Part shown: piece by piece, positions 45,592-52,941 of the stretch | Layout: each line of letters begins with the position of its first letter | How positions within the stretch are numbered: the stretch's first letter is position 1 | Assembly: GCA_024644435.1 (NCBI GenBank) | Contig: JAHEKZ010000012.1 | Span: forward strand, 1 to 52,941 | Length of the DNA stretch: 52,941 nucleotides | Direction of reading: 5' to 3' | Source of the DNA: Actinomycetes bacterium | GTDB taxonomy: Bacteria > Actinomycetota > Actinomycetes > JAHEKZ01 | Notes under the pieces: model-generated | Told to the model about the DNA's origin: nothing | Seen by the model: the letters and a program-made list of their open reading frames with translations, nothing else | Databases searched by the model: none | Translations under genes and position numbers: made by a program

Positions 45592-45855
45592 CTAAGCGAC
45601 CTTGGCAAGCCGCGAGGCCATGCGGGCCTTCTTGTTGGCGGCCTGGTTGCTGTGGATGACGCCCTTGGACGCGGCCTTGTCGACCAGCTTCGATGCCTGG
45701 CGCATCAGTGTCTCTGCCTCGGCGCGGTCGCCTGACTCGGCGGCCTCGCGGAACTTGCGGATGGCCGTCTTGAACTCAGACTTGACGGCCTTGTTGCGGT
45801 CCTCGGCCTTCTGGTTCTGCCGGTTGCGCTTGATCTGGGACTTGATGTTCGCCAC
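45592..45855 (-). CDS. rpsT: Ribosomal protein bS20
   Basis: It is a small-subunit protein that binds 16S rRNA early in assembly. The 87-aa product begins [35 protein letters not shown] and has the basic three-helix layout of S20. It starts with GTG and is divergent from lepA, as in many actinobacteria. A TAGCCT -10 box on the minus strand at 45928-45933 would give a leader of about 65 nt. Confidence 0.96.
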   Translation of the reverse strand: MANIKSQIKRNRQNQKAEDRNKAVKSEFKTAIRKFREAAESGDRAEAETLMRQASKLVDKAASKGVIHSNQAANKKARMASRLAKVA

Positions 45856-46042
45856 GGTGAGCTCTGCCTCTATCTATCGGGGTCGTGCTGGTGGGTCGGT
45901 GCGGGCCGACGGCCACACAGGGTGCATAGGCTACCGGCCACTCGGCCCGGCCTCCAAACTGGCTCTTCGCGACGATCAGCGGCCGACGTGGGACCATGGG
46001 GTGTCCACCGCGACGCCCCCGAGTGATTCAGAAGGAATGTGC

Positions 46043-47896
46043 GTGCCCGCGACCCCTCCCGGCCGAGTGCCGCAAGCGGCGTCCACCGACCCCTCGGTGC
46101 TGCGCAACTTCGGCATCATCGCGCACATCGACCACGGCAAGTCGACCCTCGCTGACCGCATGCTGCAGGCCACGGGGGTCGTCGAGCAGAGGCTGATGCG
46201 CGCGCAGTACCTCGACCGGATGGACATCGAGCGTGAGCGCGGGATCACCATCAAGTCGCAGGCCGTGCGGCTGCCGTGGACCGGTCCCACCGGCACCGAC
46301 TTCATCCTGAACATGATCGACACCCCCGGCCATGTCGACTTCACCTACGAGGTGTCCCGGTCGCTGGCGGCCTGTGAGGGAGCGGTACTGCTGGTCGACT
46401 CTGCCCAGGGCATCGAGGCGCAGACGCTGGCCAACCTCTACCTGGCCCTGGAGAACGACCTTCGGGTCATCCCGGTGCTGAACAAGATCGACCTTCCTGC
46501 GGCCCAGCCTGACAAGTACGCCGACGAGCTGGCCCACCTGATCGGCTGTGAGCCGGAGGACTGCTTGCGGGTGTCGGGCAAGACGGGCGAAGGTGTCGAG
46601 CGGCTGCTCGACGAGATCGTCACGCTCGTGCCGCCGCCGGTCGGCGACCCGGACGCCGCGGCCCGCGCCATGATTTTCGACTCGGTCTACGACACCTACC
46701 GCGGTGTGGTCACCTACGTCCGGGTCATCGACGGGCGCCTCACACCGCGCGAACGGATCAAGATGATGTCGTCCGGCGCGACCCACGAGATGCTCGATAT
46801 CGGGGTGATCTCACCGGAGCCGGTCCCGACCCAAGGGCTGGGAGTCGGCGAGGTGGGGTACCTCATCACCGGCGTGAAGGACGTCCGACAGTCTCGCGTC
46901 GGTGACACGGTGACCGACGCCCCCAAGCCGGCCAAGCAGGCGCTTCCGGGCTTCCGTGATCCCAAGCCGATGGTCTTCTCGGGCCTGTTCCCCGTCGACG
47001 GGTCCGACTATCCCGAGCTGCGGGACGCCCTCGAGCGGCTTCAGCTGAACGACGCCGCCCTGGTCTGGGAGCCCGAGACATCGACGGCGCTCGGGTTCGG
47101 CTTCCGCTGCGGCTACCTCGGCCTGCTCCACCTCGAGATCGTGCGCGAGCGACTGGAGCGTGAGTTCAACCTCGAGCTGATCTCGACGGCGCCGAACGTC
47201 GTCTACCGCGTCGTGATGGAAGACGCCACCGAGATCGTGGTGACCAACCCCAGCGAGTTCCCGATCGGCAAGATCGCCGACGTGCACGAGCCCGTTGTCC
47301 GGGCCACGGTGCTGGCACCGTCTGAGTTCATCGGCACCATCATGGAGCTCTGCCAGGGCCGACGCGGTCAGCTGCTCGGCATGGACTACCTCTCCGAAGA
47401 GCGCGTCGAGCTGCGGTACTCGTTGCCGCTGGCCGAGATCGTGTTCGACTTCTTCGACCAGCTGAAGTCACGCACCCGCGGGTACGCGTCGCTGGACTAC
47501 GAGCAGAGCGGTGAGCAGGTGGCCGAGCTGGTCAAGGTCGACATCTTGCTGCACGGCGACACGGTCGATGCCTTCAGTGCAGTCGTGCATAAGGACAAGG
47601 CCTACACGTACGGCGTCGCGATGGCGCAGAAGCTCAAAGACCTGATCCCGCGTCAGCAGTTCGAGGTGCCGATCCAGGCGGCCATCGGGGCCCGGATCAT
47701 CGCGCGAGAGAACATCCGCGCCATCCGCAAGGACGTTCTGGCCAAGTGCTACGGCGGCGACATCAGCCGTAAGCGCAAGCTCCTGGAGAAGCAGAAGGAG
47801 GGGAAGAAGCGCATGAAGATGGTGGGCCGCGTCGAGGTTCCCCAGGAAGCCTTCATCGCTGCCCTCTCCAACGAGGACACCTCTCCGAAGAAGTAG
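46043..47896 (+). CDS. lepA: Elongation factor 4 (LepA) GTPase
   Basis: It is a translational GTPase implicated in back-translocation and in ribosome assembly. The 617-aa product has P-loop [28 protein letters not shown] and the LepA-specific C-terminus [22 protein letters not shown]. The frame is open far upstream across the rpsT region, but GTG 46043 is chosen because AAGGA at 46032-46036 precedes it by 6 nt; ATG 46037 touches that site and is less likely. A long perfect palindrome follows the stop. Confidence 0.95.
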   Translation: MPATPPGRVPQAASTDPSVLRNFGIIAHIDHGKSTLADRMLQATGVVEQRLMRAQYLDRMDIERERGITIKSQAVRLPWTGPTGTDFILNMIDTPGHVDFTYEVSRSLAACEGAVLLVDSAQGIEAQTLANLYLALENDLRVIPVLNKIDLPAAQPDKYADELAHLIGCEPEDCLRVSGKTGEGVERLLDEIVTLVPPPVGDPDAAARAMIFDSVYDTYRGVVTYVRVIDGRLTPRERIKMMSSGATHEMLDIGVISPEPVPTQGLGVGEVGYLITGVKDVRQSRVGDTVTDAPKPAKQALPGFRDPKPMVFSGLFPVDGSDYPELRDALERLQLNDAALVWEPETSTALGFGFRCGYLGLLHLEIVRERLEREFNLELISTAPNVVYRVVMEDATEIVVTNPSEFPIGKIADVHEPVVRATVLAPSEFIGTIMELCQGRRGQLLGMDYLSEERVELRYSLPLAEIVFDFFDQLKSRTRGYASLDYEQSGEQVAELVKVDILLHGDTVDAFSAVVHKDKAYTYGVAMAQKLKDLIPRQQFEVPIQAAIGARIIARENIRAIRKDVLAKCYGGDISRKRKLLEKQKEGKKRMKMVGRVEVPQEAFIAALSNEDTSPKK

Positions 47897-47905
47897 CCCC
47901 AATTC

Positions 47906-47959
47906 CACCATTGCGGAAGTTTGCTGGGGCTATAGCCCCAGCAAACTTCCGCAATGGTG
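47906..47959. repeat. 54-bp perfect palindrome after lepA
   Basis: Two exactly complementary 27-nt arms meet without a spacer at the centre GGGGCTATAGCCCC. The symmetry continues outward with CCCCA (47897-47901) and TGGGG (47960-47964), broken by a 4-nt bulge on the left. It starts 9 bp after the lepA stop. It may terminate lepA transcription, but it is far longer and more perfect than needed and has no U-tract. Confidence 0.85.
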
Positions 47960-48026
47960 TGGGGTGTGAGGGCGGAAAGGGGAATGTCAGTGCGTGGGTC
48001 CGGTGGTGCGGACGCCCCTGGCTCCC

Positions 48027-48032
48027 TAGGCT
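48027..48032 (+). promoter_or_regulatory. Candidate -10 box for the acyl-CoA synthetase gene
   Basis: TAGGCT lies 28 bp before the start codon, giving a leader of about 22 nt with GGAGG at 48051-48055. Confidence 0.45.
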
Positions 48033-48060
48033 GGCCACACGTTGATCAACGGAGGACTGC

Positions 48061-49896
48061 ATGACGATGCCGATTACCGGCAACGCGGAGGCCACGTACC
48101 CCCGCCCCGCGCGTTCGGTCGCGGAAATGCTCGTCAACCGGGTTGCGGCCACGCCACGCCGCGAGGCTCTGCGGTTCCCCACCGGGCGGGGTTGGGAGGC
48201 CCTCTCCTGGGAGCAGGTGGGCCATCAGTCGTTCGACCTCGCAGCCGGGCTCCTCGCTCTGGGCCTGCAGCGTGAAGAGCGGGTCGGGCTCATCTGCTCG
48301 ACCCGGTACGAGTGGATCCTCGCCGACCTGGCAGTGATGTGCGCCGGAGGCGCCACGACGAGTGTGTATCCCTCCACCGAGCAGTCGGACGTGGCGTTCA
48401 TCATCTCCGACTCCGACAGCCGGTTCATCTTCGCCGAGAACGCCGACCAGGTGGCCAAGCTTGCCGCCGTACGCGATCAGCTTCCGAAGGTCGACAAGGT
48501 GATCGTCATCGATGGAGACGGCGACGGTGACTGGGTGATGTCGTGGCGCGACCTGGCGCGGCTCGGAGCCGAGCATCTGCGCGACCACCCTGGCTCGGTC
48601 GACGTCGTCATCGCCTCGATCGCCCCCGAGGCCCTGGCCACGCTGATCTACACCTCAGGCACCACCGGGCGCCCCAAGGGTGTCGAGCTGAGCCAGTCGT
48701 GCTGGACGTACGAGGGGGCCTGCATCGATGCCGTCGAGATCCTGACCGTTGACGACCTGCAGTTCCTCTGGCTGCCGCTGTCGCACTCGTTCGGCAAGGT
48801 TCTCCTCGCGGCCATGCTCCAGATCGGATTTGCGACGGCGGTCGATGGGCGGGTCGACAAGATTGCCGATGGCCTCGCTGAGGTCAAGCCCACGTTCATG
48901 GCTGGTGCTCCTCGTATCTTCGAGAAGGTGCGGGCCAGGGTGATCCAGACCGCCGTCGGCGAGGGTGGCGCCAAGGCCGCGATTGCGCAGTGGGCGTTCG
49001 CGGTGGGCCTGCAGGTCTCACGGCGCCGCCAGGCAGGGCTCGAGCCGGTGGGACTGCTGAAGGTGCAGTACGCCATCGCTGACGCCGTCGTCTTCAAGAA
49101 GGTCCGGACTCGGCTCGGGGGAAACATCCGCTACCTGGTCTCGGGTAGCGCGGCGCTCAGCAGCGAGGTCGCCGAGTGGTTCGAGGCGGCTGGCCTGCTT
49201 GTTCTGGAGGGGTACGGCCTCACTGAGACGAGTGCCGGCACGTGCATCAACCGTCCGCACAACTGGCGGTTTGGCACCGTCGGCGAGCCCTTCCCCGGAA
49301 GCGAGATCCGGATCGCATCCGACGGTGAGATCCAGGTGCGGGGCCCCGGTGTGATGCGTGGGTACCACCGAATGCCCGAGCAGACGTCGGAAGTTCTGGA
49401 CGCCGACGGCTGGTTCTCCACCGGCGACGTCGGTGAGATCGACGAGGGCGGGCGTGTTCGGATCACCGATCGGAAGAAGGATCTCGTCAAGACCTCCGGC
49501 GGCAAATACATCGCGCCTTCGGTCATCGAGTCGCGGCTGAAGGCCTCGAGCCCGATCGTGGGTCACGTCGTGGTGCATGCCGACAAGCGGAACTTCGCGA
49601 GCGCGCTGATCACCCTCGACCCCGACACCGCCCCCCAATGGGCCGAGTCTGAGGGACTCTCCGATGACTACTTCGATCTGACCAGCAGCCCCAAGGTGCG
49701 CGTACACCTGCAGGAGCGGATTGATGAGCTCAACGGTTCGTTGAACCGCTGGGAGACAATCAAGCAGTTCCGCGTGCTCGACCACGACTTCACGGTCGAG
49801 ACGGGGGAGCTGACCCCGAGCCAGAAGGTGAAACGCCGAGTGGTGGAACACATGTACTCAGACGTGCTCGACGACATGTACGCGGCGTCCTCATGA
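48061..49896 (+). CDS. Long-chain acyl-CoA synthetase (FadD15-like)
   Basis: It activates fatty acids with ATP and CoA. The 611-aa ANL-superfamily enzyme has the AMP-binding P-loop YTSGTTGRPKGVELS, EGYGLTETSAG and the hinge region STGDVGEIDEGGRVRITDRKKDLVKTSGGKYIAP. The length and the N-terminal TYPRPARSVAEMLVNRV region fit long-chain ligases. The ATG has GGAGG 5 nt upstream. Its stop overlaps the next gene by 4 bp, coupling it to a metallo-beta-lactamase-fold hydrolase. Confidence 0.92.
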   Translation: MTMPITGNAEATYPRPARSVAEMLVNRVAATPRREALRFPTGRGWEALSWEQVGHQSFDLAAGLLALGLQREERVGLICSTRYEWILADLAVMCAGGATTSVYPSTEQSDVAFIISDSDSRFIFAENADQVAKLAAVRDQLPKVDKVIVIDGDGDGDWVMSWRDLARLGAEHLRDHPGSVDVVIASIAPEALATLIYTSGTTGRPKGVELSQSCWTYEGACIDAVEILTVDDLQFLWLPLSHSFGKVLLAAMLQIGFATAVDGRVDKIADGLAEVKPTFMAGAPRIFEKVRARVIQTAVGEGGAKAAIAQWAFAVGLQVSRRRQAGLEPVGLLKVQYAIADAVVFKKVRTRLGGNIRYLVSGSAALSSEVAEWFEAAGLLVLEGYGLTETSAGTCINRPHNWRFGTVGEPFPGSEIRIASDGEIQVRGPGVMRGYHRMPEQTSEVLDADGWFSTGDVGEIDEGGRVRITDRKKDLVKTSGGKYIAPSVIESRLKASSPIVGHVVVHADKRNFASALITLDPDTAPQWAESEGLSDDYFDLTSSPKVRVHLQERIDELNGSLNRWETIKQFRVLDHDFTVETGELTPSQKVKRRVVEHMYSDVLDDMYAASS

Positions 49897-50456
49897 GCGC
49901 GCAGGTGGACGTCATCGTCGAGGGCTACGCCGATGACCGGGTGGCCGGCACCGTGACACTCATCCGCGACGGGGACGCGATCATCGTGGTCGACCCGGGG
50001 ATGGTGGCCGATCGAGGTCTCATCCTCGACCCGCTGGCAGCCTTAGGGGTGCAGCCTGAGGCGGTCACCGACGTGGTCTTCAGCCACCACCACCTCGACC
50101 ACACCCTGCATGCGGCGCTCTTCCCCAGCGCCCGGTTCCACGACTTCCAGGCGATCTATCACGGCGACGTCTGGGAGGACCGCGAGGCTGAGGGTTACGC
50201 CGTTGGCCCGAACACCACGCTGCTCGAGACGCGCGGCCACACCGACCAGGACATCTCGACAGTTGTGCAGACCGATGGCGGGTTGGTCGTACTGACTCAC
50301 CTCTGGTGGTCAGCGGAGGGCCCACTCGACGACCCGTTCGCGCCAGATGCCGATGTGCTCCGTGCCTCACGACAGCGCGTACTACAGCTCGAGCCTGTGC
50401 GCATCATTCCGGGCCACGGTCCGGCATTCGTCCCCGGTGACACGACGCCGATCTGA
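49893..50456 (+). CDS. Metallo-beta-lactamase-fold hydrolase (MBLAC1-like)
   Basis: The 187-aa protein is a short metallo-beta-lactamase-fold enzyme with the zinc motif SHHHLDHTLHAALF, TRGHTDQD for the next ligand and IIPGHGPAF near the end. It resembles the MBLAC1-type group of small hydrolases. The substrate is unknown; thioester hydrolysis is attractive because the start is coupled (ATGA) to the acyl-CoA synthetase, but this is inference. Confidence 0.88.
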   Translation: MSAQVDVIVEGYADDRVAGTVTLIRDGDAIIVVDPGMVADRGLILDPLAALGVQPEAVTDVVFSHHHLDHTLHAALFPSARFHDFQAIYHGDVWEDREAEGYAVGPNTTLLETRGHTDQDISTVVQTDGGLVVLTHLWWSAEGPLDDPFAPDADVLRASRQRVLQLEPVRIIPGHGPAFVPGDTTPI

Positions 50457-50489
50457 CGCGTCGGCGTATCTCGCTGACACACTGACGTC

Positions 50490-51737
50490 ATGCCCAGTGA
50501 GTCACCCGCGGGAGAGCCTGCGCCGTCCAACGGCCGGCTGCCCGATGATGCGGTTCGCGTGGTCGGGTCGGTGCCCTTCGCGGCCTACGTGCACGTTCCC
50601 TTCTGTGCCACCCGCTGCGGGTACTGCGACTTCAACACCTACACCGCAGGCGAGCTGAACGGGGCGACCGAGCAGCAGTACGTGGGTGCCATCCTGGCCG
50701 AGATCGAACTCGCGCGTCAGGTCGTGCCTCATGCCCCGCCACTGTCCAGCGTGTTCTTTGGTGGCGGAACGCCCACCCTGCTGAGGGCCGCTGACCAGGC
50801 GCTCATCCTGCGGGCCCTCCGCGAGTCCTTCGGACTGGGCCCCGAGGCAGAGATCACGACCGAGGCCAACCCGGAGTCGGTGTCGGAGGCGCAGTTGGTC
50901 GCCCTGCGGGAGGCCGGAGTCAATCGCATCTCCTTCGGCATGCAGAGTGCCGTGCCGCACGTCCTGGCCACTCTCGACCGGACCCATACCCCTGGTCGAG
51001 TGCGTGAGGCGGTCGCGGAAGCCCGTGCGGCCGGATTCGACAACATCAGCGTCGACCTCATCTACGGAACGCCGGGGGAGTCGCTGGCGGACTGGCGCGC
51101 GTCGCTGGACGCCGCCGTTTCGCTGGAACCGCAGCACATCAGCGCCTATGCCCTGATCGTCGAAGCGGGCACGGCACTCGCGCGCCGCATTGACCGAGGC
51201 GAGCTGGCGTCGACCGACGACGACGACCAGGCAACCAAGTACGAGCTGGCCGAGGAGCTGCTCAGCGCTGCGGGCTACGAGTGGTACGAGGTCTCGAACT
51301 GGGCACGTTCGCCCGATCTTGCCAGCCGGCACAACCTGGCCTACTGGAAGGGACATCACTGGTGGGGCTTCGGTCCTGGCGCGCACAGCCACGTCGGCGG
51401 AGTGCGCTGGTGGAACGTGCGGCATCCGCGTGCCTATGCCGAGCGGATGGCTGCGGCAGAGAGCCCGGCCCTGGCCCGCGAGGTGCTCGGCGAGCCGACG
51501 CGTCAGCTGGAGAGGCTGCTGCTGGAGGTGCGGCTGCGCGATGGCCTCGCGTGCCAGGCCTTGTCGCCGGGGGCACTTGTCGCTGCCGCGTCCATGGTGC
51601 GAGAGGGTTTGCTCGACCCCGCCGCGTGGGAGTCGGGCACGGTGCTCCTGACTCTGCGGGGGCGACTCCTGGCCGACCTGGTCGTGCGTCGCCTGGTGGT
51701 CGATGACGACGAAGGGATGGCTAATGCCGAGGTGTGA
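50490..51737 (+). CDS. hemW: Heme chaperone HemW (coproporphyrinogen-oxidase-like radical SAM protein)
   Basis: The 415-aa radical SAM protein has the iron-sulfur motif C39-ATR-C43-GY-C46 with the additional downstream HemW signs VFFGGGTPTLL, EANPES and FGMQS. It lacks the N-terminal features that mark true HemN coproporphyrinogen dehydrogenases, so heme insertion is the better assignment. Its stop overlaps the next gene by 14 bp. Confidence 0.9.
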   Translation: MPSESPAGEPAPSNGRLPDDAVRVVGSVPFAAYVHVPFCATRCGYCDFNTYTAGELNGATEQQYVGAILAEIELARQVVPHAPPLSSVFFGGGTPTLLRAADQALILRALRESFGLGPEAEITTEANPESVSEAQLVALREAGVNRISFGMQSAVPHVLATLDRTHTPGRVREAVAEARAAGFDNISVDLIYGTPGESLADWRASLDAAVSLEPQHISAYALIVEAGTALARRIDRGELASTDDDDQATKYELAEELLSAAGYEWYEVSNWARSPDLASRHNLAYWKGHHWWGFGPGAHSHVGGVRWWNVRHPRAYAERMAAAESPALAREVLGEPTRQLERLLLEVRLRDGLACQALSPGALVAAASMVREGLLDPAAWESGTVLLTLRGRLLADLVVRRLVVDDDEGMANAEV

Positions 51738-52542
51738 GGTTCCGGGTGCCGCAATCCACTACGAGCAGTTCGGAGAGGGGCACGACGTCGTCTGGGTAGC
51801 GGGCGGCGGAAGCCTCGGAAGCGACTGGCACAAGTACCAGATGCCGTTCTTCGAACCCCATTTCCGCAACACCACGTTCGACAACCGAGGAATCGGCCAG
51901 ACCACGTGTGCCGAACCCATGCCGTGGCCGCTCGAGAAGTTCAGCGCCGACACGATCGCGCTGATCGAAGAGGTCTGCGAGCCGCCGGTGTCGTTGGTCG
52001 GCATCTCGTTCGGCAGTGCCATCGCCCAGCAGGTGGCCATCGATCGTCCTGACCTGCTGCGGTCGGCGATAGTCATGGGCACCGGGTCGCGAAGCATCGG
52101 CTGGGGCTGGGACTTCCAGCAGGCCGAGATCGACCTTCGCAAGGCCGGCGGACGTCTCGACGGCATGTTCGCCGTGACGCACTACGCGGCGATGCTCTAC
52201 CCCGCCAAGGTGCTCGGCGACCGCGAGCTCTGGCCCAGGCTGCGCGCCGACCTCGAAGAGTGGCTCTCCGGCGAGGCGAACGAGGAGTCGCTGATCCCGC
52301 AATGGGAGTCGTGCCTGCTCTACGACCAGACCGAGCAGCTGCCCGGGTGCATGGTGCCGATGCACGTGGTGGCGTTCGCCGAAGACATCCAGGCGCCACC
52401 CCAGGATGGCCAGGAGCTGGCTGAGCAGGCGGGGAACGGCATCTACCACGAGTTCGCGGAGATGGGACACGGCTCGGTCTACGGGCACACCCACGACGTG
52501 CTGAACCCCTTTATCAAGGCCACCATCGACCGGTACCTCTGA
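51724..52542 (+). CDS. Alpha/beta-fold hydrolase
   Basis: The 272-aa protein has the alpha/beta-hydrolase layout with the nucleophile elbow GISFGS, the oxyanion segment VAGGGSLGSDWHKYQ, FDNRGIGQT, and a C-terminal histidine in MGHGS. The substrate is unknown. ATG 51724 follows GAAGGGATGG and lies inside the end of hemW; an ATG at 51703 would add 7 residues. Overlap suggests co-transcription with hemW. Confidence 0.87.
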   Translation: MPRCEVPGAAIHYEQFGEGHDVVWVAGGGSLGSDWHKYQMPFFEPHFRNTTFDNRGIGQTTCAEPMPWPLEKFSADTIALIEEVCEPPVSLVGISFGSAIAQQVAIDRPDLLRSAIVMGTGSRSIGWGWDFQQAEIDLRKAGGRLDGMFAVTHYAAMLYPAKVLGDRELWPRLRADLEEWLSGEANEESLIPQWESCLLYDQTEQLPGCMVPMHVVAFAEDIQAPPQDGQELAEQAGNGIYHEFAEMGHGSVYGHTHDVLNPFIKATIDRYL

Positions 52543-52613
52543 CGCAGGCCGCGGCCCTTGCGCCTCGGATCGGGCCGTAGGGCCTGGCCATAGACGTCCC
52601 GTGTTACTTCCGC

Positions 52614-52642
52614 TATGGTTAATTATCTAATCAGTTAACTAA
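52614..52642. promoter_or_regulatory. AT-rich promoter and operator-like dyad before the second ArsR gene
   Basis: TATGGT (52614-52619) is a possible -10 box. It is followed by TTAATTA (52619-52625) and TAACTAA (52636-52642), which match in 6 of 7 positions as an inverted repeat and run up to the ribosome binding site. The AT-richness stands out in this GC-rich window. A bound repressor would cover the transcription start. Confidence 0.55.
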
Positions 52643-52652
52643 GGAGAACGTG

Positions 52653-52941
52653 GTGGCGCTGGCGCTGCAGGAGGACCGGCTCGACGAGACCTTCGCGGCG
52701 CTGGCGAACCCGACTCGACGCGCGATCCTGGCGCGTCTGGCTACGGGGGAAGCCACTGTCAACGAGCTGGCCGAGCCGTTCGACATGACGCTGCCGGCCA
52801 TCTCCAAGCACATCAAGGTGCTCGAGCGTGCTGGGCTGGTCAGCAGAAGCCGTCGGGCCCAGCAGCGCCCATGCACGCTGGAGGTGGCTCGACTCGAAGA
52901 GGTGTCCAGCTGGACCGAGCGGTACCAGCACCTGTGGGACG
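52653..52941 (+). CDS. ArsR-family regulator, truncated by the window end
   Basis: Reading from GTG 52653 gives MALALQEDRLDETFAALANP, then a winged helix with recognition helix LPAISKHIKVLERAGLVSRSRRA. The frame stays open to the window edge after about 96 codons. AAGGAG (52641-52646) lies 6 nt upstream; GTG 52650 is an alternative. No ArsR metal-binding ELCVCD motif is seen. It resembles the ArsR regulators usually encoded next to an AHSA1/SRPBCC protein, which would lie beyond the window. Confidence 0.9.
   Translation, partial: MALALQEDRLDETFAALANPTRRAILARLATGEATVNELAEPFDMTLPAISKHIKVLERAGLVSRSRRAQQRPCTLEVARLEEVSSWTERYQHLWD

Noticed and set aside
45602-46042. N-terminal extension of lepA running back over rpsT
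   Set aside because: It is antisense to rpsT and unrelated to LepA; the ribosome binding site supports GTG 46043.

Overview
The window is a GC-rich actinobacterial chromosome segment made mostly of vegetative genes. Several things point to Actinobacteria outside the Corynebacteriales, perhaps Nocardioidaceae or a near relative: paired clpP1-clpP2 next to tig and clpX, a DUF4233 gene between folC and ndk, a complete mreBCD-pbp2-rodA cluster, radical SAM plus DUF2344 genes ahead of an RNase E/G with a Lys/Ala-rich N-terminus, and many GTG starts. Many starts also lie directly after a TAnnnT -10 box, so leaderless mRNAs look common. The family assignment is an inference from gene order and composition.

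Layout. 1-9.6 kb: tRNA-Gly(TCC) and tRNA-Pro(TGG), then tig, clpP1, clpP2 and clpX (protein folding and degradation), valS on the opposite strand, and folC, DUF4233 and ndk. 9.7-15.7 kb: the rod-shape elongasome mreB, mreC, mreD, class B PBP2 and rodA. 15.7-15.9 kb: a four-copy inverted repeat cluster. 15.9-23.5 kb: radical SAM protein, DUF2344 protein, RNase E/G, rplU, rpmA and obgE (RNA processing and ribosome assembly). 23.5-29.8 kb: proB, a 129-aa protein and proA, then a 47-aa membrane microprotein, nadD, a LytR_C protein, rsfS, a histidine phosphatase that appears to start at CTG, and tRNA-Ala(GGC).

29.9-34.5 kb is the accessory part. A minus-strand ArsR, SRPBCC-DinB fusion and YCII operon faces a plus-strand operon of agmatine deiminase, TetR and a Tat-exported lipoprotein agmatine deiminase. 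Two perfect inverted repeats lie between them and probably act as operators. 34.5-39.1 kb holds a diguanylate cyclase, leuS and degV. 39.2-45.5 kb holds a small HExxH membrane protein, comEA, comEC, an EamA transporter and holA.

The most unusual spot is the comEC-holA junction. A complete comEC is followed by an opposed EamA gene and then by a second, stranded comEC 3' end that aligns without gaps to the tail of the intact gene at 50% identity. This looks like an insertion of about 1.35 kb that brought its own comEC 3' end.

45.6-52.9 kb: rpsT, lepA, a 54-bp perfect palindrome, a long-chain acyl-CoA synthetase coupled to a metallo-beta-lactamase-fold hydrolase, hemW, an alpha/beta hydrolase, and the start of a second ArsR gene under an AT-rich dyad, cut by the window edge. 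No CRISPR array, transposase, integrase or prophage gene was seen.
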